Source: Xestospongia muta (taxonomy: Eukaryota > Porifera > Demospongiae > Haplosclerida > Petrosiidae). Taken from it: a stretch of 64,000 bases of DNA. This document shows, one piece after another, positions 32,860-44,722 of this stretch. A program made the translations under genes and the position numbers. The notes beneath the pieces are model-generated. The model did no database searches. It was not told the origin of the DNA and saw nothing but the letters and a program-made list of their open reading frames with translations. The stretch's first letter is position 1, and every line of letters starts with the position of its first letter. The stretch is taken from contig OY848928.1 in assembly GCA_963693285.1 (NCBI GenBank), positions 2,852,501-2,916,500 of the forward strand, in the 5' to 3' direction.

Positions 32860-35800
32860 TATAATTATGAAGTAACTCAGAGTTATTATATATATACAGT
32901 TTATTATATTGCATATGTATATGTCATCACTATTTAACTCTTAAGTTCAAGTATTTTCTTTATACTTCTCTAATGTTCTAAACTTACTTTCTGGGTGAGT
33001 AGTTTTTTATTCAATTTTAAAACACTTTCGAATTTACAACCACAAGAGCTTCAATACACAGCTATAAGGTGTTAATGCCAGTCTTGTAATTTATACTCTA
33101 GGCCTGAGGGTTAGCACAGAAGCTGAGAATGGACATTTCTATTTCCTATTTCTTCTACGTTATGTCTTCATATAACTGAATATTTGCAATGTGAAAATAC
33201 TAAAGTCACATGAAGTTACTAAGTATTGCTCAGTCAATTGTCCACTCAACAATTAGAAATAATAGTCATAAGTATGTGGTGTTCAGAGGATAACATTTCT
33301 TTCTCTAAACTACATAATAAAAGTAAATTACGTATTATGATAGTGTATATGTTAAAAAAGTTGCTACAATGACTGATTTGGTTTTGTCTTACTGCTGTTT
33401 AATTATATATGTGGCTAGCCTTTCCATGTGCTGCATAAATAAAACTATTCCTGTGTAGTTAATATTTTTGGTCAAATATATAAATGTTTAATAATCATAA
33501 TTACGTACATGCAAGTACTTTAAGTAATTAAATAACTGTTACTTTAATATTTACTTTTTCAGACATGATACTTTAGTCACTAACCACAATTGGTATTTGC
33601 ACAATAATTAAGAAGCCCACACTTTAGAACTTTTAATTTGATGAGTAGCTCGCTACAATAATGACCACTGCTCCTCTCACAAAGATAATTTCTTATGGAT
33701 GATAACATTTACACCCTATTAACATGAAAATACCATATAGTTTAATCATTCCTACATAAAGTTGACTTACTTCAATTAGTTTATTTACATCTGTGATAAA
33801 AGGTTTTAAAAACTTTCAAATCCATATTAAATCAAGTTAAGACTTCTTACATGATGGTTTGGGTCCACGTTTAGTGAGTGTGTAGTAAAACAGAGCTAGT
33901 ACAATACATTACATTTGTATTGAATGTTAAGAACCATCACATATATCACTAACTTTGTTATCTGTTCGTGCATATTTCTTTATTACCTATATTTATTGGA
34001 TATATATATATATATAACAAAGGCTATTTTTAGAGTATTATTTTCATTTTTCTTGAAATATTTGTTGAATGGAACAATCCAATTGCTTGCAGTTGCAAGT
34101 TTTCCCTACAAGTTCATTAACAGTGAAATTTGTAACTGTTTCAGAAAGATGCTGATCCTTATAATTAAGACCAAACAGAAACGTAGCTGCTTTATAAATC
34201 AGTAGTACATGAGAACACCACCAACTTACAAGTGAAATTAAAGTCATTTTGAGACGAATCAGCCTCAGACAGATGACTAACTGCTATCAGATCTGATGCA
34301 CCAAAAAAGCAGTAGTAATTGTATACAGCGACACTCATAATTGCTTCAATTTGTAACGAAGCCATGTCTCTTTATTGCTGCCAAGTATAGTTATTTACCT
34401 CTAAATCCTCTCACAACGGATTTCTTTGCTTCTAAATTAAAGTATCAGGCACACCTATATTATTATTGATTTGTTCCTCTAACCGACAGATCTCTAGAAA
34501 TCCTAATAAAGATATCCAGATGCAACACAGACTATTTACTTGACCAGCTCAGTACTTTCAATAAAGACATCAGATCTCTCTTAAAGCGCTCCTTATGTTC
34601 AATAGGGACTTTAGCTCTCTTGATCGTACATGGGGTAGAGAGTCTGCGTGTCGCGAGGGAAAAGGATTGTCTTTCGAAAGTCAGTTTTTAGAGGTAATCA
34701 TATAGCTAACTTTATGCACTTAGCTTCCTGTTTTTTTATACCATAGAGCAAGAAATGGATCACAAGACACTCAGCAGTTACCCAGGACGAAATTGTTTGA
34801 AGGTAGCAATTCCTAAGTTTGGAACTAGATTGAAAGTTTATAGCAAACTCTTTGTAAACAGTTGTAATATGAACAATGTCATATTGCGGGTTATGTTACT
34901 ATGTCCATGGATGATGATTTATGGTCAGGACTCAAGTCAAAAAGGTGAATTATAGTATTTATGATGTATGATACCATATGCCTATAACTAACTAGTTTGG
35001 AATACTATTGGTTTAAACATTTAGAAGGATAATTTTTAAAAGATGTGATCATATTTATAGTTTTGTTAGAGTGCTATATATCTATCTACACATGTCTTTA
35101 TAATTAATTTAAAGACACAGGTAGCTTATATAGTATTCCAGACCTCTTTCTTATTCCTGTGTTTTGTCGAAGTACTGATAAAAACATTGCAAATGAACAA
35201 CTTGAAACAGATTGAACATACATTTGCTACAATGCTCATGACCGAAAGATTCATTATCACGTGAGAGAGGAATGCAGAATATGCTTGAATCTTATTGCTA
35301 ATTTTTGTTCTAAAGGACTACACTGGTCATTTGTAGATCTCTTAAACTAGGTCTAGGTTAGTTCAAATTTTGATTATCTGTTATATATAAAATACTTTCA
35401 TGAGTTATGTCCTTTTATATATACTTATATATAAATGTAACTATCAATACAATATCACCTTTACAGTTCCATCATTGTCTTTAAGAAATTCATTTTTGTT
35501 CAAAAGTGACCTCATCACAATTAACCAAGTGCTAAGAGATGGACACTTACTGAAGGATAATATAAGTGAATATATCCACTTCTAACAAAGTTTGTATGTA
35601 CGTTTCTCTTGTTTATGTATTAATTTTACCTATATACATATCTATGCTGCTCAGGAGTTTGCAATAATATGGTGTAGCGAGAAATGCTAATGAGGGATAA
35701 CTTTGAAGAAGTTATCTGAAATGGATTCCTGGAGTTGTACTTTATTTTAAAAATGCTTAAGTCAAGAATACTGCTTTAAAACAGGTCACTTCAGGCTATA

Positions 35801-36630
35801 GTGATGATAGCTTTATTGATAAATATAAGGTATATGCTAACATAACATGACTAACCTTTTGTGTAGATGAGTCTGCTTTATTGTCACTAAAATGTTTAGT
35901 GCTCTTGTTGCTTTGCCCTTAATCTCAGGAGTGTGATGGGGATGTTCCTTTTTTAGTCAAGTTTTTACAGGTGCGTACTTGTCTTGTAGTCAATACACTC
36001 AGTGTTAGTTACAAAAAGTGCTTTTAGGTGAGGAACTACTGATGTTTTTATAGTCTTGGGAACAGTATTTAATAGAAATGTGTCAACCAGCCTTCTCACT
36101 TCTGATTACCTTATTTAGTCATAAATATTATTTCCAAAAAAATGATGCTAGAGATTGTTATTGGATCTGTTTAGCTATTCCCATGCTTTAACCTTATCCC
36201 AGTAACCCTAATATATAGGAAAGGTCTTTAGCTATTATTGGTAGTGTCATCATTACATTAATATAATTTGTTTACTGTATGTTTTTTGTGAAGTATACCA
36301 GTACATTACTTCTCTCCATTATTTTCATTAACACAGCATGGAACACTCTGATCAGAGGCTACAGACTGAGCCAATAATCAACAACATATTGTGATATTTA
36401 CAGGTGGTAATACTTATCATGATGATGACCCATTAAAACAATACTTCACAGCAGTTGAGCAAAGTCTATTGATGCAATGTAGTAATGCCAATTCATTTTC
36501 TTCTTGTTGGATGAACATATATATTTAATATGGCATATCAGATCATTCTGAAACAAATGATGTCCCAACATTTCTCCTATGCAAGTTTGCAATCATATTT
36601 TCACAAGTCAGTTTCAAGTAGGACATAGTA
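32860..36630. other. Mostly featureless AT-rich DNA with a few short open pieces
   Basis: I see no recognisable gene. Short open stretches exist: 34755-34955 (MDHKTLSSYPGRNCLKVAIP, after an acceptor-like CCATAG), 35460-35585 (VPSLSLRNSFLFKSDLITIN) and about 35930-35970 (ECDGDVPFLVKFLQ). None is recognised, and they may be scraps of decayed genes. An (AT)n microsatellite lies at about 34000-34017. Confidence 0.35.
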
Positions 36631-36639
36631 TAACTGCAT

Positions 36640-36820
36640 GGTACACATGTCTGGCAGCAAAGCTTCATCTATACATGGACTCAATCTTTACCTTATTGGT
36701 CTATGCTGTTGTGTCTGGGATCCACATTTCAAGAAGTATATTAAAGATCTCACAGCGTTTCAAAAATTTGCTTATAGAATTATCTTTAGCAACTGACAAC
36801 TTTATGTTCTTTTCTGTTTA
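36640..36820 (+). mobile_element. Non-LTR retrotransposon RT C-terminal scrap
   Basis: In one frame the text is IHGLNLYLIGLCCCVWDPHF then KKYIKDLTAFQKFAYRII, resembling the conserved 'Y..L..P...Y...VWDPH....I..LE..Q..A.R' end of LINE reverse transcriptases. The frame then stops. It is only ~60 codons, so family (CR1/L2/Jockey type) cannot be fixed. Confidence 0.45.
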
Positions 36821-37421
36821 TAAGGGACAATCTTGATCAGTTCTATTTTGTAACATTTATTACATCAGTAATGTCATAATAATTACATCTTCTAGATGTA
36901 TATATCTCCTTAACTTTACAATTGTTGGTAAAGAAGGCTGTCAAAGTAAGTAAATTTACCATAACTTCAAAACAAAAAAATTATATAAGCAAAATATTTA
37001 ACTTTTGTTGTTTCTTTGTCAACTTTTGTGTGTGGAGTGTTGTTGAGTTATAGCCGTTCAAAGTGCATTACCAGCTAACACACACACACATACAAAAGGC
37101 GAATACTCTGACCCTCGCCTTCGAAAGTTTATTACGCCATGCACAGTCTTCAATTCAGAGATATTTGTGATTGCCATTTGATGGGAAAAGACAATTAATT
37201 ACAGCTAATAGCAAACTACTGAAGATAAAATTATAAAAATGCAGTATTTCTTTGATGTTTGACTGTCGATTAACTTGGAAAATGCGAGTTAGTTAGCAAT
37301 GGACGTTTTCTATATACAAATGTTCACTAGTGAAAATACTTGAGTAACAACAAATAACTGATACTATCAAATCAACAAAGAACTGCTGTTTACATCTTTT
37401 TCGATGAATAACAAATCTAAG

Positions 37422-37422
<1 letters not shown>

Positions 37423-37458
<36 letters not shown>
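37423..37458. repeat. (AT)n microsatellite
   Basis: An uninterrupted alternating AT run of about 36 bases. Confidence 0.9.
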
Positions 37459-37460
<2 letters not shown>

Positions 37461-38002
37461 GTATATCTCCATTCATAAACGGAGATCATGTTTTGCTTTG
37501 ACTCAAACATGGCAAACTACTTTGTGTATTTTTGTGATTTAATTACAACATTAATGTCAAAACAAAAGGATAAAAATTAAAGTTCATCCATCCATCCATC
37601 ATCTTAGGTCTCTGTATCTCCCAGCTGGTGACATTGATCAAAGCTGTCTTTCACATTTTTTTCATTAATAAAAAGTCCTTTATGTTACCATGGCCTTAAA
37701 AAGCTTTAATTTACCCCATTCTTTCTCTATGTTTTACAAATATTCATAATCCCGTAAAACATGATTAACAACTGTGATTGGTGACCTAGAATTCCTTCGT
37801 TGGGCGAGTCTGACTTGTGGATCTGAAGGTTGGTAGCACAGATATACCCTTGGCAATTAAGTTTTCAACCATTAAGAAAACGGTCAATAAACGTCGTAAA
37901 TACGTAAGTTTCATAATTTTGGCAGTTATAATATTTATAGATCTGGTAAGAAATCCTTTCCTCCGTGTGCGTCAAGGTGATGACCTTTGGCGTTGCCGCC
38001 CC

Positions 38003-38032
38003 TTCGATAGCTCAGTACAGAGTAGGCTGCGC
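38003..38032 (+). ncRNA. tRNA-Tyr-like 5' fragment (A-box region)
   Basis: The bases ccttcgatagctcagt match the usual 5' end of metazoan tRNA-Tyr up to the A box, followed by 'acagagtaggctg'. No anticodon arm, B box or 3' acceptor complement follows, so it is not a working tRNA. It may be the head of a tRNA-derived SINE or a tRNA fragment. Confidence 0.4.
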
Positions 38033-39285
38033 TCGCGTAAAAAAGCTAATAAGATTAACCATCGTACAAAACTCTTCATGTAAGAATTGTTTGTATTTAT
38101 AATCCTGAATATTTCTGTATGGTGTTAGATCTACTAGTACATAAGTCTCTCTCTTAGCCATAGTAAGTACAGCTCATTGATGAGTGGTATAGGCTAGAAT
38201 TAGAAGTTAAAAATTCAATCTTTTATAAATACTCTTTATTAACTTGGTAGTACGTTTCTTTCTTTCTTTTGGGACTATTTGGAGGAAGATGTACTACTAT
38301 TCTTAATTCTTACAAGAATTAATAAAATCTGTTAATTGCATTCTTTTTTGCAATCAAGATCATGTGATTGATGACATAGCACCAATCTTCTCTCAATATA
38401 GTATACAGTTTCTGTGTCAGAATGGAATGTAGGTTTGTTTTAGATAGTGCTTTGTTGATTGGATGTCAAGGACACGTGAAAGTGTAATACTTACAAAGAA
38501 AATGTTTGTGCTATCTATTAATGGAGTAGCAACTACAACTATTAATATATTAGTTAGAAAAAGACTTTAAACAACTGTTACATAAACACTTGGGATTGCC
38601 CATACACAAGACAGCAAACACATTGCTGCCAGACGAGAAATTAATTTTTTAATGACTATTAAAAATTTAAAACTTGGACTGGTTCTCTTTTAATACTTTA
38701 TAACCAACACTTACTGCAGTATTCTACTGTGCCTTTTAATTTTGTTATTTTGAATGCTACATTCTGATTGGGCTGTATGAATGATGTATGCTAGTGTCCT
38801 AGAGCTATTTCTTTTTGAAGTGGGCAATGACATCAGACTATGAGAAAGTTAATTATTCTTTTTTATTAGTCTAATGTTGATTTTTAAAGCAGTTTTCTGG
38901 TGACACTAACATTGTTTGATTCAATTTTTTTCTTTACTAAACAAAGAGAGCTTATGACTGTTAGAAAGTGATTTTGAAGATTAAATTTTAATTCAAAGCA
39001 AGAGAAAAAACATTTGACTCTCAAGTTTACTATGGCTCCTACGTACACAATGACAAAGGTTGTTTCAAAAAAGTCTTGGCTTTCTAGCTTCTAACAACAG
39101 TCGAAATTAGAACTACTATAGACAGCTTTTTTTACTAAGTTTTAAAGTTGCATCTTATATGAAAACATCAGAGTAAGGTCTTTTCTCGCCTGATCGACTA
39201 TTTTGAGGACATTGCGTTATGGATATGATACCTTAAGAAAGTTTTTTTACTCCAAACTGTCCGTGCTGCTAGTATTATATACTAT

Positions 39286-39299
39286 GACGCATGCGCAGT
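39286..39299. promoter_or_regulatory. NRF-1-like motif upstream of THAP element
   Basis: gacgcatgcgcagt carries GCATGCGC, one base from the full NRF-1 palindrome, in a locally CpG-richer patch about 150 bases upstream of the THAP ATG at 39450. Function is inferred. Confidence 0.4.
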
Positions 39300-39369
39300 A
39301 ACTAAAACGCGGAGCGAGAGTACCATGACCCGTCGCTTAGAATCGAATGTTAGCGACTAAAGCCAAGGA

Positions 39370-40560
39370 CGGCACATATTCGTTACTCAGAAATAGTTAA
39401 ATAGGAAATACGGCTTGAGGATAGCGCGTTAAATAGAGTGAGCATCACTATGGTTCGATTCTGCTGTGTACGCAGTTGTTCGAGTAATTCTATTGGAGAG
39501 TCAATAAAGACTCTCACTTCTCTTTCTTTCGACTGCAATTAAGTAAGAAATATCTTTTAAAGCAATAAGTTCGCGATATTTGGAGGAAGAACTTGCCTAT
39601 CAACTCTAATACACGACGAGTCTGCAGTAAACGCTTTATTAATGCATCTGGACGATATCTACCGGTCTTATATCGAATTCCAACTAATGAGAGAAAACCA
39701 CCTAGAAGACGACTATTACCCATACAGTTCCCAAGTGACCCTTCACCTACTGACACTTCAACTGTTATTAACATTGTTCATGTTGTTGATGTTTCTACAC
39801 AAACAGAAGAGAACTTTGATAAGATTAAGGTGGAGTTAGCTTCAGCTAGAGAAAGGATCTTATTTCTGGAGCAAAAAACTGAAGAAAATGAATAATGAAG
39901 AGTTAAGATTAAACAATATAAAGTATGGTGATTATAAGGTGGCATTGTTTAAAGGGTATCCTAATTATGGAGTACTTAAAGCTTTATCAATTTTAGGACC
40001 AGCTGTTGATGCTTTGAGCTATTCTTACAAACACAATGAAGACAGGTTTGGTGAAAATCCAAATAAGCATTGTCGGCCATGAACATTACCTCCACAAGAA
40101 TTTTTTAAATTACATTAATTCCTCTTCAATTAGGACACTTTAACAGGACCATACTTATTGTTTTGGTAAATCCCAATCAACTGTTTCTAGAATTATCATT
40201 GCTTAGATTAACTTTATGTTTTTGAAGTTTAAAGAAATACAATCAAGGCCTCCAAGAGCACTGATAAAAAGGAAATCCCAAAGAAGTTTAGAGTAAATAC
40301 CCAACTACAAAAGTAATACTAGTTGCCACACAAATTTATATTGATCAGCCTTAACTTGTCTTCTTGAGCTAAAGCAAATGACATTTTAATGACAAAAATT
40401 ACAACACGTTTATTGGTATCTCTTCTGATGGTTTAATTATGTTCATGGTATTCCTAAGAATTCATGTGTAATGAGCAATGAAAACAATAAATAAATTTTG
40501 ACAGGTTATTGCTTCTTCATTTAACTGATATTGCTGATATAATTTTTTGGTTTATTGTTG
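39370..40560 (+). pseudogene. THAP-domain transposase (DDE_Tnp_4 type) remnant, copy 1
   Basis: ATG 39450 begins a THAP zinc finger (MVRFCCVRSCSSNSIGES; C-x2-4-C part), broken by TAA. The frame at 39593 carries its second half (RKNLPINSNTRRVCSKRFIN, ASGRYL) and a linker with coiled coil (ELASARERILFLEQKTEE). Then 39888-40082 (LFKGYPNYGVLKALSILGP), an HTH (CFGKSQSTVSRIIIA..INFM) near 40150-40225, and catalytic-domain traces (SKYPTTKVILVATQIYIDQP near 40290-40350). This is the layout of Harbinger/IS4EU-like elements with THAP. Stops and frameshifts throughout make it inactive. Confidence 0.65.
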
Positions 40561-40815
40561 TTTATCTAATTTTCATCCACGCTTAAAAGTAACTGTGAGA
40601 TTTATATCTTTTGGACAGAATCAAGCGTGAATATAATAGACAATACTATAAGTAATAATTATGTTTGTTCTTGGGAGAAAGCAATTCTGGGAAGATATTA
40701 TCAGAGAAACAGCTATCAAGCTCAGGACAATATATATCTTGCCATACAAGGTCTGGATATATGTAGTCTACTGCTACTCCCGTTGTGGTATATATACAAA
40801 AGTCACATCATTTAC

Positions 40816-40965
40816 TAAAATCAGTCAGCGTTTTTCCTTTGGTAGTGGCTCGGACGATACTTAGCCAATGCTTGAGCTCTGCAACTTTTAAGTCCTCTAC
40901 GTTTCTTCCAGCTAAAGAAGGTCCCACAATATTAGGTTGTGGCTGCTCTCCTACTTCGATAATGA
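40816..40965 (-). pseudogene. SAP-domain exon fragment
   Basis: Minus strand open stretch: QPQPNIVGPSLAGRNVEDLK, VAELKHWLSIVRATTKGK, then TDFSK and TGA. 'DLKVAELKHWL..R.A.TKGK' matches the SAP DNA-binding motif. In sponges and cnidarians similar 5' exons start large SAP/SWIM/YqaJ-type proteins. No downstream domains were found on this strand, so it is a fragment. Confidence 0.5.
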
Positions 40966-41250
40966 CACATATTAATTACTCAGAAATGGTTAAATAGGAA
41001 ATACGGCGCGAGGGGTTGCGCATTAAATAGAGTGATCATCACTATGGTTTATTTCTGATGTGTACGCAGTTGTTCGAGTAATTCTATTGGAGACTCTCGC
41101 TTTTACTTTCTTTCGACTGCCATTAAGTAAGAAATTTCTTTTAAAGCAATGTGTCCACGCTATTGGGTTGAAGAATTTGCCTACCAAGACTGATACACAA
41201 GTCTGCTGCAAACATTTTATTAATGCATCTGGACGACAATTGAAATTAAT
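40966..41250 (+). pseudogene. THAP-domain element head, copy 2
   Basis: Repeats 39370-39650, including the 5' flank 'ttaaataggaaatacgg' and the ATG. The first cysteine codon is TGA here (MVYF*CVRSCSSNSIG). A frame from 41060 reads FFRLPLSKKFLLKQ, NLPTKTDTQVCCKHFINASG, the THAP second half. Similarity ends near 41240 and no transposase body follows. This is either an independent truncated insertion or a local duplication. Confidence 0.65.
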
Positions 41251-41329
41251 GAACCAGTGTATTACTTTCAATTTCTTATTCCATTCTTGTAACATGTGCA
41301 ATTTGTATTTGAATTAGGCTTTTCTTGCT

Positions 41330-42049
41330 GCCTAATAAGACGCAGGCACAAGTACCACAATCTGTCTCTTAGCTAGAATGAGCATCATTGAGGCATTTCC
41401 AATTGGATTGGGTTACTGATTTTGTTTGTAGGTTTGTCAGATACAGAAACTGAGGACAGATATTTCATATATGTAAATCGAGGATGGAAATTCCATCTCA
41501 GTATTGTCATTTACAAAAGCTGAGGACAGAGATTCCAACTTTGTATAACCTCAGTTGATTGTAATTGGAAATAGGAATTGGAATGACTGCCTTGGATTCC
41601 ATAAAATATAAAGTGATCGGCGTTTTTTGCATTTCAGTATGTGATTCATGCAAATGTGCATATTACGAATGCTGGGACAAGCATTTTTAAACTGTAGCAA
41701 AAGTTTTAAAAAGATAAAAAATGTCATTTATAGCAAAGGTGATCAGATAAAAAGCTAGGAAGAATTTAAATCAGATAAAAAGCTACAAATAACTTTTGTA
41801 AGTTAGACCCCACAAACTGATAAGCATATTAAAGACTCAATGCCATGACCAAGTTAGGTTGATGATGTTCTGATTCTTTTAATTCCTCAACAATGCTGGG
41901 ATATATGTCAATGGTCAAACTATTGAACATGAGTATAGTCTATTTGGGGTGGGCTGTTCCTTGTTGCTTCACAGGAAGGGTCTAGCAAATGTTACATTAA
42001 AACATAAATCCATTATGATAAGTATAAATAAGGAAGTTACACAACAGTA
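41330..42049. other. No gene seen
   Basis: AT-rich, with a near-duplicate 'gctgaggacagagattcca' / 'actgaggacagatatttca' pair near 41447-41543. No coding text recognised. Confidence 0.4.
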
Positions 42050-42461
42050 ATGACCTTACCTCTAAGTACAAAATTATCTGACCTCAATAACAATCATGAA
42101 ACAGATTCTTTGGTAGACCCTTTATGCTCATCACCAAAGAGGAGGGTCAGTCTTAATGGACTAAAATTGTATCTAATCACTGGTAAACTTACTTCTATTG
42201 CATATAAATGTGTAGTGGTTATGCTAACTTGAAAATTATCATAATATCTTGTCCTTTCATGTTGTTTGTTAAATAGAATCATGTCTCCATACTCCCAAAA
42301 CACCTTATGTACAATTAAATAAATTTCTTCAAGTGTTCTATGATAATGAATTAGTACTAAAGCTACCACTTTTTTATACATTCTTTCTTACATACATTTT
42401 GCCAACTCTATTAATAATGTATAATTATAACTCCACTAGTGATATTTCTGAGTATAGTTAA
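42050..42461 (+). CDS. Candidate two-exon small protein with C-terminal membrane segment
   Basis: Exon 42050-42182 opens with ATG after an in-frame stop and reads MTLPLSTKLSDLNNNHETDS, then CSSPKRRVSLNGLKLYLIT; donor CACTG|GTAAAC, phase 1. A phase-matched open exon starts at 42277 after TTAAATAG and runs 60 codons to TAA 42459: CLHTPKTPYVQLNKFLQVFY, then a hydrophobic stretch LPLFYTFFLTYILPTLLIM. The joined product would be ~105 residues with one membrane segment near the end and a KRRVS PKA-type site. No family recognised. The first exon is alternatively phase-compatible with the ROCO-Death gene at 59770. Intron borders are plausible but unproven. Confidence 0.35.
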
Positions 42462-42498
42462 CTATTCCATTTATGTATATTAACTTTTCTTTAGAAAA

Positions 42499-42537
42499 AT
42501 GGCTACAGGAATGACTAAAAAGAACAAAAAGTGGACT
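42499..42537 (+). CDS. Candidate short coding exon (MATGMTKKNKKWT)
   Basis: Thirteen codons between a good acceptor (taacttttctttag, ending 42494) and a consensus donor (ACT|GTAAGT). It could be a first coding exon ending in phase 0. No partner exon was identified; the GTPase exon acceptor at 59770 is phase 1, so they do not join directly. Confidence 0.25.
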
Positions 42538-42539
42538 GT

Positions 42540-44722
42540 AAGTTTACTAATTAAAAATTTAATTTTCCATAAAATCTGTAAAGTATACACATAGGCTATG
42601 TGTATCTTTTTTGAAACTTTGTATAAATTACATTGAACTACATTACTATACTTGATCCTCTTCATCATATATGTGTAAATGTATTACTATTTTACTCACA
42701 ACAAACTTGCATAAGTATCTTAATAGGAAATTCATATCACATAGTAGGAATGAGCATTTAGGCTTCACCCTTTCTTCCTTTAAATGAAATAACTGTTTAG
42801 ATATCATGATATATGACAAGGTCATCCAGAGTACTGTCCCATTTCAACAAATGTTCAAGGTTTCATGTGTTGATAGAAGTAGGTATAGGTTTGTGGGTAT
42901 GAACATGAGTGTGCTCTGTAGGTATAACCAATAATAGTTTTCTTTTAAAACAATAAAATATGAAATCAATCAAAATTGAAAATTATACCATATCCAAGAT
43001 ACATTCCATTCTACCCACACCATTATTTTCCATTGAATTCTATAGAAATATGCCATAAATTTAGTTCTTTTAGAAAGTATACTCTATCAAGTTCAAAGCA
43101 GATATACCTATAGAATAACCCTATATTACCTCAATAATAAACAGCAATAAATAATGTTTTTCAAGATTTATGTTCTGTTATGACAATCAAGCTTAATGAT
43201 TAGTTCCATAATATGAACTACAATATAATGTATACATTGCTAAAGTAAGATTTGCTTAGGAAATAGGATTGTTGTAAATAGGATACATTCCATAGTTTAT
43301 ATATTTTACTTTGAAATTGACAAGAATACTAGACAACTTACAAGAGCCATCATAATAATTCAGTATTTTTGTAAATATCATTAAAGTAGAGAATACTGTA
43401 TACTTTGTAACACTTGAGGACAAAACATACAGTAATTTCTATATAGTTACAGTGGACTGGAATGTACTCCAGATATGATACTATATAGTTATTACTGTGT
43501 CATTTATGACACCCACATTCCTGTCTCTTAAATAAAATGTTAACTACGAGCACTAAGGAAACATCTCTACAGGATAATTGAACTGACTTTCAGCCCAAAT
43601 CTCTTTCTTAGGTTTTGAACCTTGTCCATTGTATCTATGAAGTGCTTTAAGTATGTAAAGGACAACAATAAATTAATGTTAGCAGTAATAATTAATTAGC
43701 CACATTCTAAAATTTACTTGTAGGTTAAACTTTTTTGGAGCATAGTTCAAACTTACATTTTTTGAGAGGTTCCTCTTAACTGTTACTCTAGATGTGACAG
43801 TCATTATATTGATCATTTTCATTATTTAACTTGTCACTATCTAATATAATAGAAGGTTAAGTGCAATATATAATTAAGGAATTGTTAATGAAACTAGATT
43901 AAAAAATTAATATTATGAACTAGTTTATATAATAAATCAGTTTGCAATTACACATGTTTTCATGGCTAGCAATGAAAATGTTCTGAGTAGAAAAACTGAT
44001 TGACTGTTGCCATAGCCACACACACATGAACACAGTGAGTATTTAAAGTGGATACACAGATGCACTAATTCACTCTTTAAAACTAAAAGTTATTCACCAT
44101 AATCTCTTAAGTAAAAGCCACCTTAATTTGTTTCCTCTGTTTCTTTCATTAATACTTAAACTTAGAGACTTTTATTAGCTTACTCATTGAACAACCCCTT
44201 TTGTTATTAGGCATTATTATTATTAGTAGTAGTAGTATTACAAGATCATTTCCTATTAGAGCTACAGGAAACAAAAATAAAAGTATATATCTTTATCTAC
44301 TGCCAAAACAGTTTTAGCACAGTAACAAACTTACAATGTGGTCAGTAGCTGGTTTTTTTCATCATGTCAACAGTACATTGCACACTTTGATGGTACACAG
44401 CTTAGTAGTAACTTTGTTTGTAATGATGAATTTGAAAGGACAAATTATCAAGACACAAAAATGGAACAAAAAAGGCTTTGAGCAATATTTTAGCAATGTA
44501 GTGAGCTGATCAATAAAACTACAGATAATGGTGTGGTAGACAGCATACAGACAGTTCTCCATTGACAAACTTTATTATATATATTATTTATGGGACTAGT
44601 AATTGTTTAGTAATTTTATGTATACGAATTGAGCTTATGTAATCTCATACACTAAATCCTTTGTGGACTGTAAATCAGTTTACTACTTCTAAGCATATTA
44701 CATAACTACATAGAGCTATATA
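42540..44722. other. No gene seen between exon candidate and satellite
   Basis: AT-rich throughout with frequent stops. No recognisable coding, RNA or repeat element apart from simple 'tta/tag' runs near 44215-44235. Confidence 0.45.

Larger units (their letters stand above)
36840..39280. other. No intact gene; microsatellites and a tRNA-like scrap
   Basis: Contains a (CA)n run near 37079-37090, an (AT)n run at 37423-37458 and a (ATCC)n run near 37586-37600. One 88-codon frame at 37817-38083 (non-ATG start) has no recognisable domain and covers the tRNA-like piece, so I do not call it a gene. Confidence 0.4.

Noticed and set aside
37817..38083. 88-codon plus frame with basic C-terminus
   Set aside because: Non-ATG start and overlaps the tRNA-like scrap; the basic residues come from a CpG-richer non-coding patch.
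39514..39774. Minus frames at 39514-39774 and 41023-41301
   Set aside because: Both are antisense to the THAP domains, which are clear on the plus strand.
42094..42381. 95-codon minus frame
   Set aside because: It is antisense to the two-exon candidate; no domain text. Kept only as a reason for low confidence in the plus model.
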